Shown in pieces: positions 31,837 to 41,571 of a stretch of 64,000 nucleotides of DNA. Below the pieces are notes generated by a model. It was given only the letters and a program-made list of their open reading frames with translations. It made no database searches and was not told the origin of the DNA. This DNA comes from Frateuria_A yonginensis (GTDB lineage Bacteria > Pseudomonadota > Gammaproteobacteria > Xanthomonadales > Rhodanobacteraceae), in the NCBI RefSeq assembly GCF_037137055.1, contig NZ_JBBBNY010000014.1:1-64000 (forward strand). Reading direction: 5' to 3'. Both the position numbers and the translations under genes were made by a program. Each line of letters starts with the position of its first letter. Position 1 is the stretch's first letter.

Positions 31837-33825
31837 TCAGGCCTCGCTGGTCTGCGCCATGCGCCAGACCCAGCGGTACATGCCGTACACCACGGCCGCG
31901 AAGGCCAGGCCGCCGATCACGATCGCCGCCTCGGCGAAGCCCGGCCCGACCAGCGCCAGCGGGGTCGCCTTGCCGGACAGGCCGACGATGAAGGCGATCG
32001 CGACGCCGATCACGCTCTCGCCCACGATCAGGCCCGAGGCCAGTAGTACGCCGAGCTGCTTGGTGGTTTCCGGCTTGGGCGTGCGGTCGGCGCGGCGATC
32101 GTAGAACCAGCCGACGATCGAGCCGACCACCACCATCAGCGTGCTGGTGGTGGGCAGGTAGATGCCCAGGCCCACGGCCAGCGGCGGCAGCCGCATGTGA
32201 CGGGTGGTGCGGGCCAGGACCTCGTCCAGCGCGATGATGCCGATGCCGATCAACCCGCCGATGCGGATCAGGCTCCAGTCGATGTTGCCGGTGATCACGC
32301 CCTGCGCCAGTGCGGAGATCAGGCCCGCCTGCGGCGCCGGCAGCGCGTGCGCGCCCGCGCCGGCCACGCCGACGAAACCGTAGGCCTTGTTCAGCAGGTC
32401 GAGCACCGGCGGAATCACCGCCGCGCCGGCGATCACGCCGATCACCAGCGCGACCTGCTGGCGCCACGGCGTGGCGTCGACCAGCTGGCCGGTCTTCAGG
32501 TCCTGCAGGTTGTTGTTGGCGATCGCCGCCACCGTGAACACCACCGAGGTGATGAACAGCGAGAAGGCCACCAGCGCCTTGCCCGCCTCCGGCGGGAGGT
32601 AGGGCTTGACGCCCGCCACCAGCAGCAGCGCCGCGCAGATCACCACCAGGATGCCCACGCCCGACAGCGGGCTGTTCGACGAGCCGATCAAGCCGGCCAT
32701 GTAGCCGCAGACGGTGGACACGAAGAAGCCCATCAGCACCACGAACGCGACGCCACCGATGGCCAGCACGGCCACGTGGTCGCCCAGCCCGCTGATCGAG
32801 CCGAAGTAGCCCAGCAGCCAGGCGATCGGCACGAAGCAGGCCAGCGTGACCAGGCCGACGATGCCGATCGGGATGTCCTGCTCGGTGCGCGGCAGGCTCT
32901 CGGCCTTGCCGGCCTTGCGCACGCGGGAGGCCGCCATCGCCGAGGTCAGGCCGCCGATCACCGGCTTGACCAGCTTGGCCAGGGTCCAGATCGCCGACAC
33001 GCCGATCGCGCCCGCGCCGATGAAGCGCACCTTGTGGCTCCAGGTGGACTGCGCCAGGTCGGCCGCGGCGGTGGTCAGGTCGTGCGTCAGCAGCGAGTAG
33101 TAGGGTACGCCCCAACCCCAGCCGATCACTGCGCCGACCAGCATGGCGATGCCGACCGACAGGCCGACCAGGTGGCCGATCGCGAACAGGGCGAAGGACA
33201 GGTTGAAGTCGAAGCCGCTCGCCGCGCCGCGGTCGCCGATGCGGAAATAGCGGGCCACGTCGGCGGCGAACACCTGGGTCGCGACCACGATGGCGAACAC
33301 CGCCGAAACGATCGCGCCCCACACCACCGAGAGCAGGCCGGCGCGACCTTCGGCCGGGTCGGCGCCGATCTCGCCGCTGCCCACCTTGAGCACCTCGGCG
33401 CAGGCCACGCCCTCGGGGTAGGGCAGGTCGGAGGTGGTCACCAGCGCGCGGCGCAGCGGGATCGAGTACATCACGCCGAGCACGCCGCCGAGCGCGCACA
33501 CCGCGAAGGACAGCCAGAACGGGAAGCCCGTCCACCAGCCGATCATGATCATGCCGGGCAGCACGAAGATGATCGACGACAGCGTGCCCGCCGCCGAGGC
33601 GATCGTCTGCACGATGTTGTTTTCCTGGATGGTCGCGTTGCGGAAGGTCCGCAGCAGCGCCATCGAGATCACCGCGGCCGGGATCGAGGTGGCGAAGGTG
33701 AGGCCGGCCTTGAGGCCGAAAAACACGTTCGCGGCGGTGAAGACGACGGTGATGACGACGCCGATGATCACGCCGCGCAAGGTCAGTTCGGTGCGCCGGC
33801 CGGCGCCTTGGGTCTGGGCTGTCAC
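31837..33825 (-). CDS. OPT-family oligopeptide transporter
   Basis: 662-residue polytopic membrane protein of the OPT family, which imports peptides or metal chelates by proton symport. The start (TELTLRGVIIGVVITVVFTAANVFFGLKAGLTFATSIPAAV in parts) and the IQENNIVQTIASAAGTLSS motif mark the bacterial OPT branch, and about 14-16 hydrophobic segments are visible. The substrate is unknown in bacteria. It stands alone with its own terminator. Confidence 0.93.
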   Translation of the reverse strand: MTAQTQGAGRRTELTLRGVIIGVVITVVFTAANVFFGLKAGLTFATSIPAAVISMALLRTFRNATIQENNIVQTIASAAGTLSSIIFVLPGMIMIGWWTGFPFWLSFAVCALGGVLGVMYSIPLRRALVTTSDLPYPEGVACAEVLKVGSGEIGADPAEGRAGLLSVVWGAIVSAVFAIVVATQVFAADVARYFRIGDRGAASGFDFNLSFALFAIGHLVGLSVGIAMLVGAVIGWGWGVPYYSLLTHDLTTAAADLAQSTWSHKVRFIGAGAIGVSAIWTLAKLVKPVIGGLTSAMAASRVRKAGKAESLPRTEQDIPIGIVGLVTLACFVPIAWLLGYFGSISGLGDHVAVLAIGGVAFVVLMGFFVSTVCGYMAGLIGSSNSPLSGVGILVVICAALLLVAGVKPYLPPEAGKALVAFSLFITSVVFTVAAIANNNLQDLKTGQLVDATPWRQQVALVIGVIAGAAVIPPVLDLLNKAYGFVGVAGAGAHALPAPQAGLISALAQGVITGNIDWSLIRIGGLIGIGIIALDEVLARTTRHMRLPPLAVGLGIYLPTTSTLMVVVGSIVGWFYDRRADRTPKPETTKQLGVLLASGLIVGESVIGVAIAFIVGLSGKATPLALVGPGFAEAAIVIGGLAFAAVVYGMYRWVWRMAQTSEA

Positions 33826-33960
33826 GTGGTATGGATTCCGTCTTGATTGGTCCCCCGCGCGCCGACCACCGACGCGCCCCCTGCGGCCGGGTTCCCCCTC
33901 GGCCGCTGCGGGAGCATAGCGTGATCGAGCCGGACGTTGCGACGCGATGCGGCGCCCGCG

Positions 33961-34557
33961 TCAGTCCAGGCGCCGCACCTCGCCCCGGCCGCGGGTGAGA
34001 TCCAGGATGCGCGCCTGCGCTTCGCCGGCATGCGCGGCGGGCAGTTGCAACTCCAGCAGCGCTCCGTCCGCCTCGAAGCGCTCGCTCTCCACGCGGGCTT
34101 GCCAGGACGCGCAGCGCGACTTGAGCAGGGCGAGATCGGCGAACGCGCAGCGCACCGCCAGCCGGGCCATCGCCACCAGCGGCACGCGCTCGGCCAGCCG
34201 CAGGCATTCGGCCGCGGTACCGCCGTAGGCGCGCACCAGGCCCCCGGCACCGAGCTTGATGCCGCCGTACCAGCGCGTGACCACCACCATCGCCCGGTCG
34301 ATGCCCGCGCCTTCGATCGCCTGCAGGATCGGTCGGCCCGCGGTACCGCCGGGTTCGCCATCGTCATGGAAGCGGTAGTCCTGGCCGATGCGGTAGGCCC
34401 AGCAGTTGTGCGTGGCCGCGGGGTCGGCCACCTGCCGCAGGAACGCCAGCGCGTGTTCCGGCGTGTCCACCGGTGCGGCCTGCGCGAGGAAGCGGCTCTT
34501 GCGGACGTCCTGCGCGTGCCGGCAGGCGGCGGCGAGGACGGACAGGGGCTCGGACAT
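33961..34557 (-). CDS. yigZ: YigZ/IMPACT family protein
   Basis: 198-residue protein with the family motif FHDDGEPGGTAGRPIL followed by VVVTRWYGGIKLGAGGLVRAYGG. E. coli YigZ has the same two-domain layout: N-terminal UPF0029, C-terminal DUF1949. Proposed links are to translation or nucleotide binding, but its activity is unproven. It is transcribed alone, next to the hydrolase at 34625 on the same strand with 67 bases between. Confidence 0.93.
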   Translation of the reverse strand: MSEPLSVLAAACRHAQDVRKSRFLAQAAPVDTPEHALAFLRQVADPAATHNCWAYRIGQDYRFHDDGEPGGTAGRPILQAIEGAGIDRAMVVVTRWYGGIKLGAGGLVRAYGGTAAECLRLAERVPLVAMARLAVRCAFADLALLKSRCASWQARVESERFEADGALLELQLPAAHAGEAQARILDLTRGRGEVRRLD

Positions 34558-34624
34558 GCGCGGCGACGTGGAACGGGACCACGCACGTTAGCACGCGGGG
34601 ACGTGGCCCGCGCGGCCGCCGGCC

Positions 34625-36070
34625 TCAGCCGGCGATCACCGGGCCCGGATCCGGATGGCGGAAATCCTGCGGGGCGAGCTCCTGGGTGAGGCGGAACACG
34701 CCCTGGTGCACCTTGCGCGGCAGTACCACGTCCAGCACGGTGGTTTCGTGGGGACCGAAGAGGGCGAACAGGTCCTCGTCGGCGGCGCTGGCCGCCAGCG
34801 CGTGATGCACCAGGCCGGTGAGGTCGGCCGGCTGCACCCGCGCGCCATAGGGGCGGTGGCTGGCCACGACCGGTCGCAGTGTCCGGCGCGGGTTGCGCGG
34901 GTCGGGAACGCGCGCGTCGCCGGCGAGCAGGGCATGGTTGAGGAACAGCGTGATGGTGCACGGGTCGGCCGAGTTCGCCTGGCGGTCGCTGAGGAAGCCG
35001 GCAGGCAACTGGTCCAGGCTCGCTTCCGGGCCGGCGGTGAACAGGAAGCCGGCGCCGATCAGCGGCTCGCCCGATTCATCGGTCAGACGCAGCACCAGCA
35101 TGCTGCGCGGGTCGTGGATGTGCACGCGCGGGGCGAACGGCCCGACCGGTTCCAGCTCCACCTTGTCCGCGTCGCGCGCGCGGTTCTCGGCGTCGAAGGC
35201 GTCGCACAGGGCGGCGTAGGCGGCCGCGTCGTTCACCCGCAGGCAGCGCACGATGGCGTCCACCGTGGCCGGCGCGGCGGCGGCGAGGATGCCCTGGTCG
35301 TGTCCCGAGTGCGAGGCGCCGGCGATCAGCTTGAAGGCGCAACGCGGGCCACGCAGCAGGCTGAGCGAGAGGCCGTCGGCCGTGGCGCCGCGACTGCCGC
35401 CGGGCACGGCCAGCACGGCGTGGCGTGCGTTGAGGTTGGCCGAAGCGATGCGCACCACGCCGTCGGAACCATCCTCGCCGGTGTAGCTGTTGAGGTGGTC
35501 GTAGAGCGAGCGGTCCGGACGGTCGCCGGTCAGCACGAACTGGTACTGGCCGTGCGCTGCAGGATCGGTGCCGTGGATGTGGTCCAGGTTGAGCGAGAGC
35601 GACGCGGCGCTACCCAGCTCCAGCCAGTCGAGGATGCGCCGGCCCGGTTCCACGCCGTCGAACCAGGCCTTGAGCCGGCCGAGCGTGCCCTTGCCGAGCT
35701 TGGCCAGGGCGGAGCCGAAGTTGGCCGGCGCCAGCATCACCAGATGGCTCAGGCGGATGGTGCTGTAGCTGCCGGGCTTGTCCCGCTGCGCGCGCAGCCA
35801 CTCGCGCACGACCGGTCCGCCGGTGGAGTGGGTGATGCAGGCGAAGCTGCCGGTCGCGAGGTGCAGGTCGCGCAGCGCGCGGTCGAAGGCGCGCACCAGG
35901 TCGCCCATGGTGACCGTATCGTCGAAGCTCACGTACTCCGAGAGCCAGAGGTCGCGCAGGATCAGCGGCAGGCCGGCCGCCGAGGCGGCTTCCTGCACGC
36001 GTTGCGGCATGGCGCCGTAGGTCGCGGTGCTGGTGACGCTCCAGCCGTGCACGAAGACGACCGTGGTCAT
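34625..36070 (-). CDS. Alpha/beta hydrolase with THSTGG nucleophile elbow, lipase-like
   Basis: 481-residue putative serine hydrolase. It begins directly with the first core strand (MTTVVFVHGWSVTS), has a nucleophile elbow ITHSTGGPVVREWL near residue 98 in place of GxSxG, and has a candidate catalytic histidine in KLIAGASHSGHDQGIL near 255. The C-terminal 200 residues form another domain with LVLRLTDESGEPLIGAGFLF, rather like a C2/beta-sandwich fold. No signal peptide is seen. A phospholipase or esterase is likely; the substrate is unknown. This could also be a secreted effector-type lipase, but no vgr/T6SS gene is adjacent. Confidence 0.7.
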   Translation of the reverse strand: MTTVVFVHGWSVTSTATYGAMPQRVQEAASAAGLPLILRDLWLSEYVSFDDTVTMGDLVRAFDRALRDLHLATGSFACITHSTGGPVVREWLRAQRDKPGSYSTIRLSHLVMLAPANFGSALAKLGKGTLGRLKAWFDGVEPGRRILDWLELGSAASLSLNLDHIHGTDPAAHGQYQFVLTGDRPDRSLYDHLNSYTGEDGSDGVVRIASANLNARHAVLAVPGGSRGATADGLSLSLLRGPRCAFKLIAGASHSGHDQGILAAAAPATVDAIVRCLRVNDAAAYAALCDAFDAENRARDADKVELEPVGPFAPRVHIHDPRSMLVLRLTDESGEPLIGAGFLFTAGPEASLDQLPAGFLSDRQANSADPCTITLFLNHALLAGDARVPDPRNPRRTLRPVVASHRPYGARVQPADLTGLVHHALAASAADEDLFALFGPHETTVLDVVLPRKVHQGVFRLTQELAPQDFRHPDPGPVIAG

Positions 36071-36206
36071 GTCGCATTTCCCTGTGTGTGCTGGGAAAAG
36101 GGTAGCAGGCGGCCCGCATGCAGGTCGCCCCGGCCACCGGCGTGCGCGTGGCGCTCAGCTTCGGCCCGGCATAATGCCGGGCCCGCTCCCTGCACGAGGA
36201 TCGCCG

Positions 36207-36974
36207 ATGATCATCCGCCTGCTGCTCGCGTTGCTCGCCTGTGCCTGGCTGGCCGGCCGCCGGGGATGGCGGCGATTGCAGCGGGTGGTCGTGATCCTCA
36301 CCGTCGTGGCGATCTTCGCAATCGGTTGCGGGCCGGTGCCGAAGCTGCTGTTGCGCTGGTGGCAGGCCCCCTATGCGCATCGCCCCGCACTGGACTGGGC
36401 TCCCTCCAACGCCATCGTGCTGCTCACCGCCGGTGTCACCTACCCACCCGGCGGTCCGCTCGAGCCGGGGCAGTCCGCGTACTCGCGCATCGCCGAGACG
36501 GTCGCGCTGTATCGCGACTGTCGTGCCGCCGGGGTGCGCTGCACGGTGCTGGTGAGCGGTGGCGATGCGCTGGCCACCGGCGAACCGCTGTCGCGCACCT
36601 ACCGGCGTACGCTGGAACGGCTCGGCGTGCCGGCCGCGGACCAGGTGCTCGAGTCGCGCAGCCACACCACCTGGCAGAACGCGCAGTTCGCGCGCGAACC
36701 GTTGGCGCGCATCGGTGCCGACCGCGTCTGGCTGGTGACTTCGGCGCACCATCTGCGTCGCGCCGCGTACGCGTTCCAGCGCTTCGGCATCGCGGTCACG
36801 CCCGTGCGTGCCGATTACCTGCGGGGCGTATGGTCGCCGCTGCCGACCGTGTACAACATCTATGCCACCAACGCCGCGCTGCACGAATGCGTCGGCATGC
36901 TCCTCTACCAGTGGTACGCCTGGCGCGAGCACCTGAACCCGTCGCTGGATGGCGCCGGGCCGCCGGGCGACTGA
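36207..36974 (+). CDS. YdcF/ElyC family DUF218 protein
   Basis: 255-residue membrane protein: an N-terminal hydrophobic stretch (residues about 2-17, then 29-45) and a periplasmic DUF218 domain with IVLLTAGVTYPPGG, VLVSGGDALATGEP and SRSHTTWQNAQFA, the features of ElyC/YdcF proteins. E. coli ElyC is tied to envelope and peptidoglycan metabolism. The ATG at 36207 follows AGGA. An in-frame open region upstream of 36207 is not conserved. Confidence 0.85.
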   Translation: MIIRLLLALLACAWLAGRRGWRRLQRVVVILTVVAIFAIGCGPVPKLLLRWWQAPYAHRPALDWAPSNAIVLLTAGVTYPPGGPLEPGQSAYSRIAETVALYRDCRAAGVRCTVLVSGGDALATGEPLSRTYRRTLERLGVPAADQVLESRSHTTWQNAQFAREPLARIGADRVWLVTSAHHLRRAAYAFQRFGIAVTPVRADYLRGVWSPLPTVYNIYATNAALHECVGMLLYQWYAWREHLNPSLDGAGPPGD

Positions 36975-36999
36975 GCAGGGACCCGCACCGGTTCCCGCG

Positions 37000-38433
37000 T
37001 CAGGCCGGGCGCCGCATCACCATCAGGCGCACCTCGGTCATGTCTTCGATCGCGCAGCGCACGCCCTCGCGGCCGAAGCCGGAACGCTTGATGCCGCCGT
37101 AGGGCATGTTGTCGACGCGGAAGCTGGGGATGTCGTTGACGATCACGCCGCCCTGCTCGAGCTCGTCCCAGGCGCGCATGGCATGTTCAAGGCGGTCGGT
37201 GAAGATGCCGGCCTGCAGGCCGTAGTCGGAGTCGTTGACCAGCGCGATCGCCTGGTCGAAATCGTCGAACGGCGCGAGCAGGGCGAACGGGCCGAAGGCT
37301 TCCAGACAGTTCGCCTTGGCGTCGCGCGGCACGTTCTCCATCAGCGTCGCCTCCAGCATGTTGCCCTGGCGCCGGCCGCCGCACAGCAGCGTGGCGCCGG
37401 CCTGGCGCGCTTCCTCGATCCAGCCGTGCAGGCGCTCGGCGGCGGCCTCGTCGATCATCGGTCCGATGAACACGTCCTTCTTTTTCGGGTCGCCGGCCTT
37501 GAGCTTCCTGGTGGCGGCGACCAGCTTCTTCTTCAGCGCCTCGTAGATCGACGCATGCGCGTAGATGCGCTGCACGCCGATGCAGCTCTGGCCGGACTGG
37601 TAGAACGCGCCGAACACCAGCCGCTCGACGATGGCGTCGAGCTTGTCGCCCTGGTCATCGTCCACGATGCAGGCCGCATTGCCGCCCAGCTCCAGCACCA
37701 CCTTCTTGCGCCCGGCGCGCGCCTTGAGGTCCCAGCCGACCTGCCCGCCGGTGAAGGAGAGCAGCTTGAAGCGCTCGTCCTCGACCAGCGGCGCGGCGTG
37801 CCGGCCGTCCACCGGCAGGATCGAGAAGGCCCCCCGCGGCAGGTCGGTCTCCGCCAGCACCTGGCCGATGATCAGCGCGCCGATGGGGGTCCTCTCGGAC
37901 GGCTTGAGCACGAACGGGCAGCCGGCGGCGATCGCGGGCGCCACCTTGTGCGCGACCAGGTTGAGCGGGAAGTTGAACGGCGTGATGAACGAGACCGGGC
38001 CGATCGGCACGCGCCGGGTGTAGCCGTGATAGCCGTCCAGCCGCGGCGCCAGCTCGAGGGTGAGCGTCTGGCCATCGATGCGCACGGCCTCGGCGGCGGC
38101 AATGCGGAAGGTCTCGATCAGCCGGGTGACCTCGCCGGCGGCATCCTTGATCGGCTTGCCGGCCTCGATGCACAGCGCCATCGCCAGCTCGTCGCGGCGC
38201 TCGGTGAAGCGCGCCACGCAATGCTCCAGCACCGCCTGGCGCGCCCACGGCTTGAACGCGCGCATCGGCGCGGCAGCTCTGGACGCGGCGGCGATCGCCT
38301 TCTCGATCGCCCGCGCGTCGGGTACCGCCACGCGGGTGGCCACCTTGCCGCTGTACTTGTCGCGGACCTCCAGGTCGGCGTTGGGCTGCTGCGGGCGGTT
38401 GGCGAGGTAATAGGGATAGGTCTTGTCGAGCAT
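37000..38433 (-). CDS. Aldehyde dehydrogenase
   Basis: 477-residue NAD(P)-dependent enzyme. Catalytic residues are visible: C284 (GQSCIG), E248 (VLELGG) and N154 (TPFNFPLN). The SFTGG nucleotide-binding piece and the PFGGIKxSG-type end (MPYGGIKRSGFGREG) are present. It resembles the glyceraldehyde-3-phosphate/phosphonoacetaldehyde-like group, but the substrate is not determined. The start MLDKTYPYYL at 38433 gives the normal length; a long open frame upstream is not coding. Confidence 0.9.
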   Translation of the reverse strand: MLDKTYPYYLANRPQQPNADLEVRDKYSGKVATRVAVPDARAIEKAIAAASRAAAPMRAFKPWARQAVLEHCVARFTERRDELAMALCIEAGKPIKDAAGEVTRLIETFRIAAAEAVRIDGQTLTLELAPRLDGYHGYTRRVPIGPVSFITPFNFPLNLVAHKVAPAIAAGCPFVLKPSERTPIGALIIGQVLAETDLPRGAFSILPVDGRHAAPLVEDERFKLLSFTGGQVGWDLKARAGRKKVVLELGGNAACIVDDDQGDKLDAIVERLVFGAFYQSGQSCIGVQRIYAHASIYEALKKKLVAATRKLKAGDPKKKDVFIGPMIDEAAAERLHGWIEEARQAGATLLCGGRRQGNMLEATLMENVPRDAKANCLEAFGPFALLAPFDDFDQAIALVNDSDYGLQAGIFTDRLEHAMRAWDELEQGGVIVNDIPSFRVDNMPYGGIKRSGFGREGVRCAIEDMTEVRLMVMRRPA

Positions 38434-38498
38434 GGGTCCGTCTCCAGGCGATCGGCCGCAGCCTGCCGCCAGCCACGTTGCCGGGGTGTGCAAAGGAG

Positions 38499-39866
38499 CT
38501 ACCGGGGCTCGTCGGTGCCGTCGGTGACGCGCAGCGCCAGTTCGCCCTCGGCCAGGCGCGCCCGCAGCGGCGTGCCGGGCGGGGCGTCCCTGGCGGCACG
38601 CAGCACGTGTCCCTGGGCATCGAACACGATGGCATAGCCGCGTTCCAGCGTGGCGAGCGGGCTGACCGCCTGCAGCGCGCGCGCGGCCTGGCGCAGGTTC
38701 AGGCGGGCGCGTTCCAGGCGGTGGCTCATGCATTGTTCCAGCGAGCGCTGGCGCTCGGCCAGGCGTCGGTGCAGCAGTTGCAGCCGCTGGCGCGGGTGCT
38801 GCGCCAGCAGCCGTGCGTGCAGCCGCTCCAGGCGCGCGGCGCGCAGGCGGGCCTGTTCGCGCAGCGCGGCGTGCAGGCGCCGGTGCAGCTGCACCAGCCG
38901 CTCGCGGTCGCGGGCCAGCCGCGCCTGCGGGCGCTGCGCCTGCAGGCGCGCCAACAGGTGGTCGACGCGCTGGACCTGCGCCTGCAGGCGCCGGCGCTGC
39001 AACTGTTGCAGCCGGTGCGCGAGCTGGCCGAGGTGCCGGCGCAGCGCCTCGCCGTCGGGCACCAGCAGTTCGGCGGCCGCCGATGGCGTGGCGGCGCGAA
39101 GGTCCGCCGCGAAGTCGGCGATCGAGAAGTCGATCTCGTGGCCCACCGCGCACACCACCGGCACGGCGCTGGCGTGGACGGCGCGGGCGACCGCCTCGTC
39201 GTTGAAGGCCATCAGGTCCTCCAGCGAGCCGCCGCCGCGGGTCAAGAGCAGCACGTCGTGGCGGGCGGCCGCCGAGGCCTTGCGCAGCATCGCCACGATC
39301 GCGGGCGGCGCCTCGCGGCCCTGCACCGGCACCGGAAGCAGCTCCACCTCGACCAGCGGCCAGCGGCGGCGCAGCACGCTCAGCACGTCGCGGATCGCCG
39401 CTCCGGTGGCCGAGGTGATCACGCCGATGCGGCGGGCGTAGCGGGGCAGGGGCCGCTTGCGCGAAGGGGCGAACAGACCCTCCGCATCGAGCCGCGCCTT
39501 GAGCTGCTCGAACTGCCGCCGCAGCGCGCCTTCGCCGGCCAGTTCCATGTGCTCGGCGACCAGCTGGAACTCGCCGCGCGGCTCGTACAGCCCGACCCGC
39601 GCCCGTACCAGCACGTGCATGCCGTCGGCGGGGCGGAAGCGCAGCCAGCCGCTCTTGGGCTTGAACATGGCGGCGCGTACCTGGGCGCCGGCATCCTTCA
39701 GGGTGAAGTACAGGTGGCCGGATGCCGGGCGCGAGACGTTGCACAGCTCACCCTCGATCCAGACCAGCGGCAGCGCGTCCTCCAGCAGCCCGCGCACCAG
39801 CCGGTTGAGGGTGCTCGGGGTGAGGACGGTGCGCGGGGGCGCCGGGCGGTCGTCGAAGCTGTGCAT
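38499..39866 (-). CDS. xseA: Exodeoxyribonuclease VII large subunit
   Basis: 455-residue large subunit of ExoVII, a single-strand-specific nuclease used in mismatch repair. It has an N-terminal OB fold (LVWIEGELCNVSRPASGHLYFTLKD), a catalytic core (RIGVITSATGAAIRDVLSVLRRRWP; LLTRGGGSLEDLMAFND), a long Arg/Gln/Leu-rich coiled-coil (residues about 270-390) and a final beta-barrel piece. The start MHSFDDRPAPP is close to the domain. Confidence 0.95.
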   Translation of the reverse strand: MHSFDDRPAPPRTVLTPSTLNRLVRGLLEDALPLVWIEGELCNVSRPASGHLYFTLKDAGAQVRAAMFKPKSGWLRFRPADGMHVLVRARVGLYEPRGEFQLVAEHMELAGEGALRRQFEQLKARLDAEGLFAPSRKRPLPRYARRIGVITSATGAAIRDVLSVLRRRWPLVEVELLPVPVQGREAPPAIVAMLRKASAAARHDVLLLTRGGGSLEDLMAFNDEAVARAVHASAVPVVCAVGHEIDFSIADFAADLRAATPSAAAELLVPDGEALRRHLGQLAHRLQQLQRRRLQAQVQRVDHLLARLQAQRPQARLARDRERLVQLHRRLHAALREQARLRAARLERLHARLLAQHPRQRLQLLHRRLAERQRSLEQCMSHRLERARLNLRQAARALQAVSPLATLERGYAIVFDAQGHVLRAARDAPPGTPLRARLAEGELALRVTDGTDEPR

Positions 39867-39962
39867 GGGCCGTCGAGCCTAGCACGAAGCGCTGAACGAA
39901 CATGCGCTTGGCGAACAAACTGCAAGCATTGCCTGACCTTTCGCGGTCCGGGGCCATCCGGG

Positions 39963-40051
39963 GAGAGCTTGCTCGCGATGCAGCTGCGTTCCGTCACGCG
40001 AGACATGGCCGGCTCGTCGCCTGCGGGATCGCAAGCAGGCCCGCTCCTACC
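39963..40051. repeat. REP/BIME-like pair, spaced
   Basis: A forward unit GAGAGCTTGCTCGCGATGC at 39963-39981 and an inverted unit with GGGATCGCAAGCAGGCCCGC followed by TCCTACC at about 40025-40051. The pair lies between the xseA start and the cardiolipin-synthase 3' end. Confidence 0.7.
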
Positions 40052-40059
40052 GGCGCGGG

Positions 40060-41490
40060 TCAGCCGTCCCCGCGCCGGCGCAGGCGCCATACGCGGATGG
40101 CCAGGTTGAGCGCGAACCAGGCCGAGAGCGTGGCGATCGGCCAGCTCACCACTTTCGGCCAGACCAGGGCGACGGCGGCCAGCAGCGCCAGCACGGCGAT
40201 GCCGACCAGCAGCGGCCCGCGCGCGGTGTCCCCCAGCACGCGGCGGTCGGTCAGCGCCGCGCCGACCGTGTTGGCGATGCGCAGCGCGCCGGCCGCGGCG
40301 CGGCTGGAACTGCCGCCGGGGCGCTTCGGCCGCGGCGGACGCTCGGTGCTGCTCTGCACCCGCGCCAGGTGCGGGCGGCGCCGGCGCGGGGCGAGCACGA
40401 TCTCGGTGGCGTTGGCCAGGTCGCGCTCGTACTGCTCGGCCAGCCGGCGCGCGAAGCCGGCGTCTTCCACCGCCACATCGATCTCGCGGTTGCCCAGCCA
40501 ACTGGCGATATTGAGGTTGGACGAGCCCACCCGCGCCCACTGGCCGTCGGCCACTGCGGTCTTGGCGTGCAGCATCGAGCCGTTCCACTCGAACACGCGG
40601 ATGCCGGCCTTGAGCAGCGGCCGGTAGCCCGAGCGCGACATGCCGGCGACCAGCGGGATGTCGCTGGTGCCGGGCACCAGCAGCCGCACGTCGACGCCGT
40701 CGCGCGCGGCCGACGCCAGCGCCTGCACGTACGGCGCCATGCCGACGAAGTAGGCGTCGGTGATCCACAGCGTGCGGCGCGCCATCGCCGCAACCTGCTG
40801 GTCGAGCCGGTACATGCCCGCGGTGGCCGGCTGGGTGGCGATCACCCGCAAGGCGATGGTGCCGGCCTGGGCCTCCACCGCCGGTGACGTCAGGTCGAGC
40901 GGCGTGCCGAGGCTGGCCCAGCTCTGCGCGAAGGCCAGTTCCAGCTCGGCGACCGCCGGCCCGCGCAGCGCGACGCCGGTGTCTCGCCAGGGTGGCACGC
41001 CACGCCGCGCATCGCCGAGCCAGCGCGCGCTGATGCACACCCCGGAAAGGAAGCCGAGCTGGCCGTCGACCACCAGCAGCTTGCGATGGTCGCGGGTGAT
41101 CCAGCCGAACGGCTTGCCCAGTTGCGGTGGGTTGAACACCCGCACCTCGCCGCCGGCGCGGCGCAAGGGTTGCCAGAAGGCGGAGCCGGACTGGCCCAGG
41201 CAACCCAGCCAGTCGTACACCACCGCCACCGTGACACCGGCGCGGGCGCGTTCGACCAGGGCGTCGCGAAAGGCGCGGCCGACCTCGTCGTCGCTGATCA
41301 GGTAGTTCTCCAGCAGCACCCGCTGGCGCGCGCCGCGGATCGCCGCCAGCCACGCCTCGTAGTGCGCCGCGGCGTCGATCAGCAGCTCGATCGCATTGCC
41401 CCCCAGCAGGGGCGCGCCGGCGGCCCGGCTCAAGGCCTGCTCGGCCAGGAACCGGCTCGGTGCCGACGGGATCAGCGGGGTCGATGCCAT
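40060..41490 (-). CDS. Phospholipase D-family cardiolipin synthase-like protein
   Basis: 476-residue protein with two HKD motifs: HRKLLVVD (residues about 146-153) and HAKTAVAD (about 328-335), each followed by a G-x-S or G-S-S-N element. This matches ClsB/ClsA-like enzymes that join phosphatidyl groups at the membrane. The N-terminus lacks the usual double transmembrane helices of ClsA, and a hydrophobic pair appears instead at the C-terminus (residues about 421-470). The start at 41490 is set by the conserved region; a reading frame open for 650 codons further upstream is non-coding. Confidence 0.85.
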   Translation of the reverse strand: MASTPLIPSAPSRFLAEQALSRAAGAPLLGGNAIELLIDAAAHYEAWLAAIRGARQRVLLENYLISDDEVGRAFRDALVERARAGVTVAVVYDWLGCLGQSGSAFWQPLRRAGGEVRVFNPPQLGKPFGWITRDHRKLLVVDGQLGFLSGVCISARWLGDARRGVPPWRDTGVALRGPAVAELELAFAQSWASLGTPLDLTSPAVEAQAGTIALRVIATQPATAGMYRLDQQVAAMARRTLWITDAYFVGMAPYVQALASAARDGVDVRLLVPGTSDIPLVAGMSRSGYRPLLKAGIRVFEWNGSMLHAKTAVADGQWARVGSSNLNIASWLGNREIDVAVEDAGFARRLAEQYERDLANATEIVLAPRRRRPHLARVQSSTERPPRPKRPGGSSSRAAAGALRIANTVGAALTDRRVLGDTARGPLLVGIAVLALLAAVALVWPKVVSWPIATLSAWFALNLAIRVWRLRRRGDG

Positions 41491-41571
41491 GCGGCGAGTG
41501 TAGGGCAAGCCGACGCGCCGCCGCGTCGCCGGCATGTGCGCCCGCGCCCCGGCTTCTGCCATGATCCGCGC

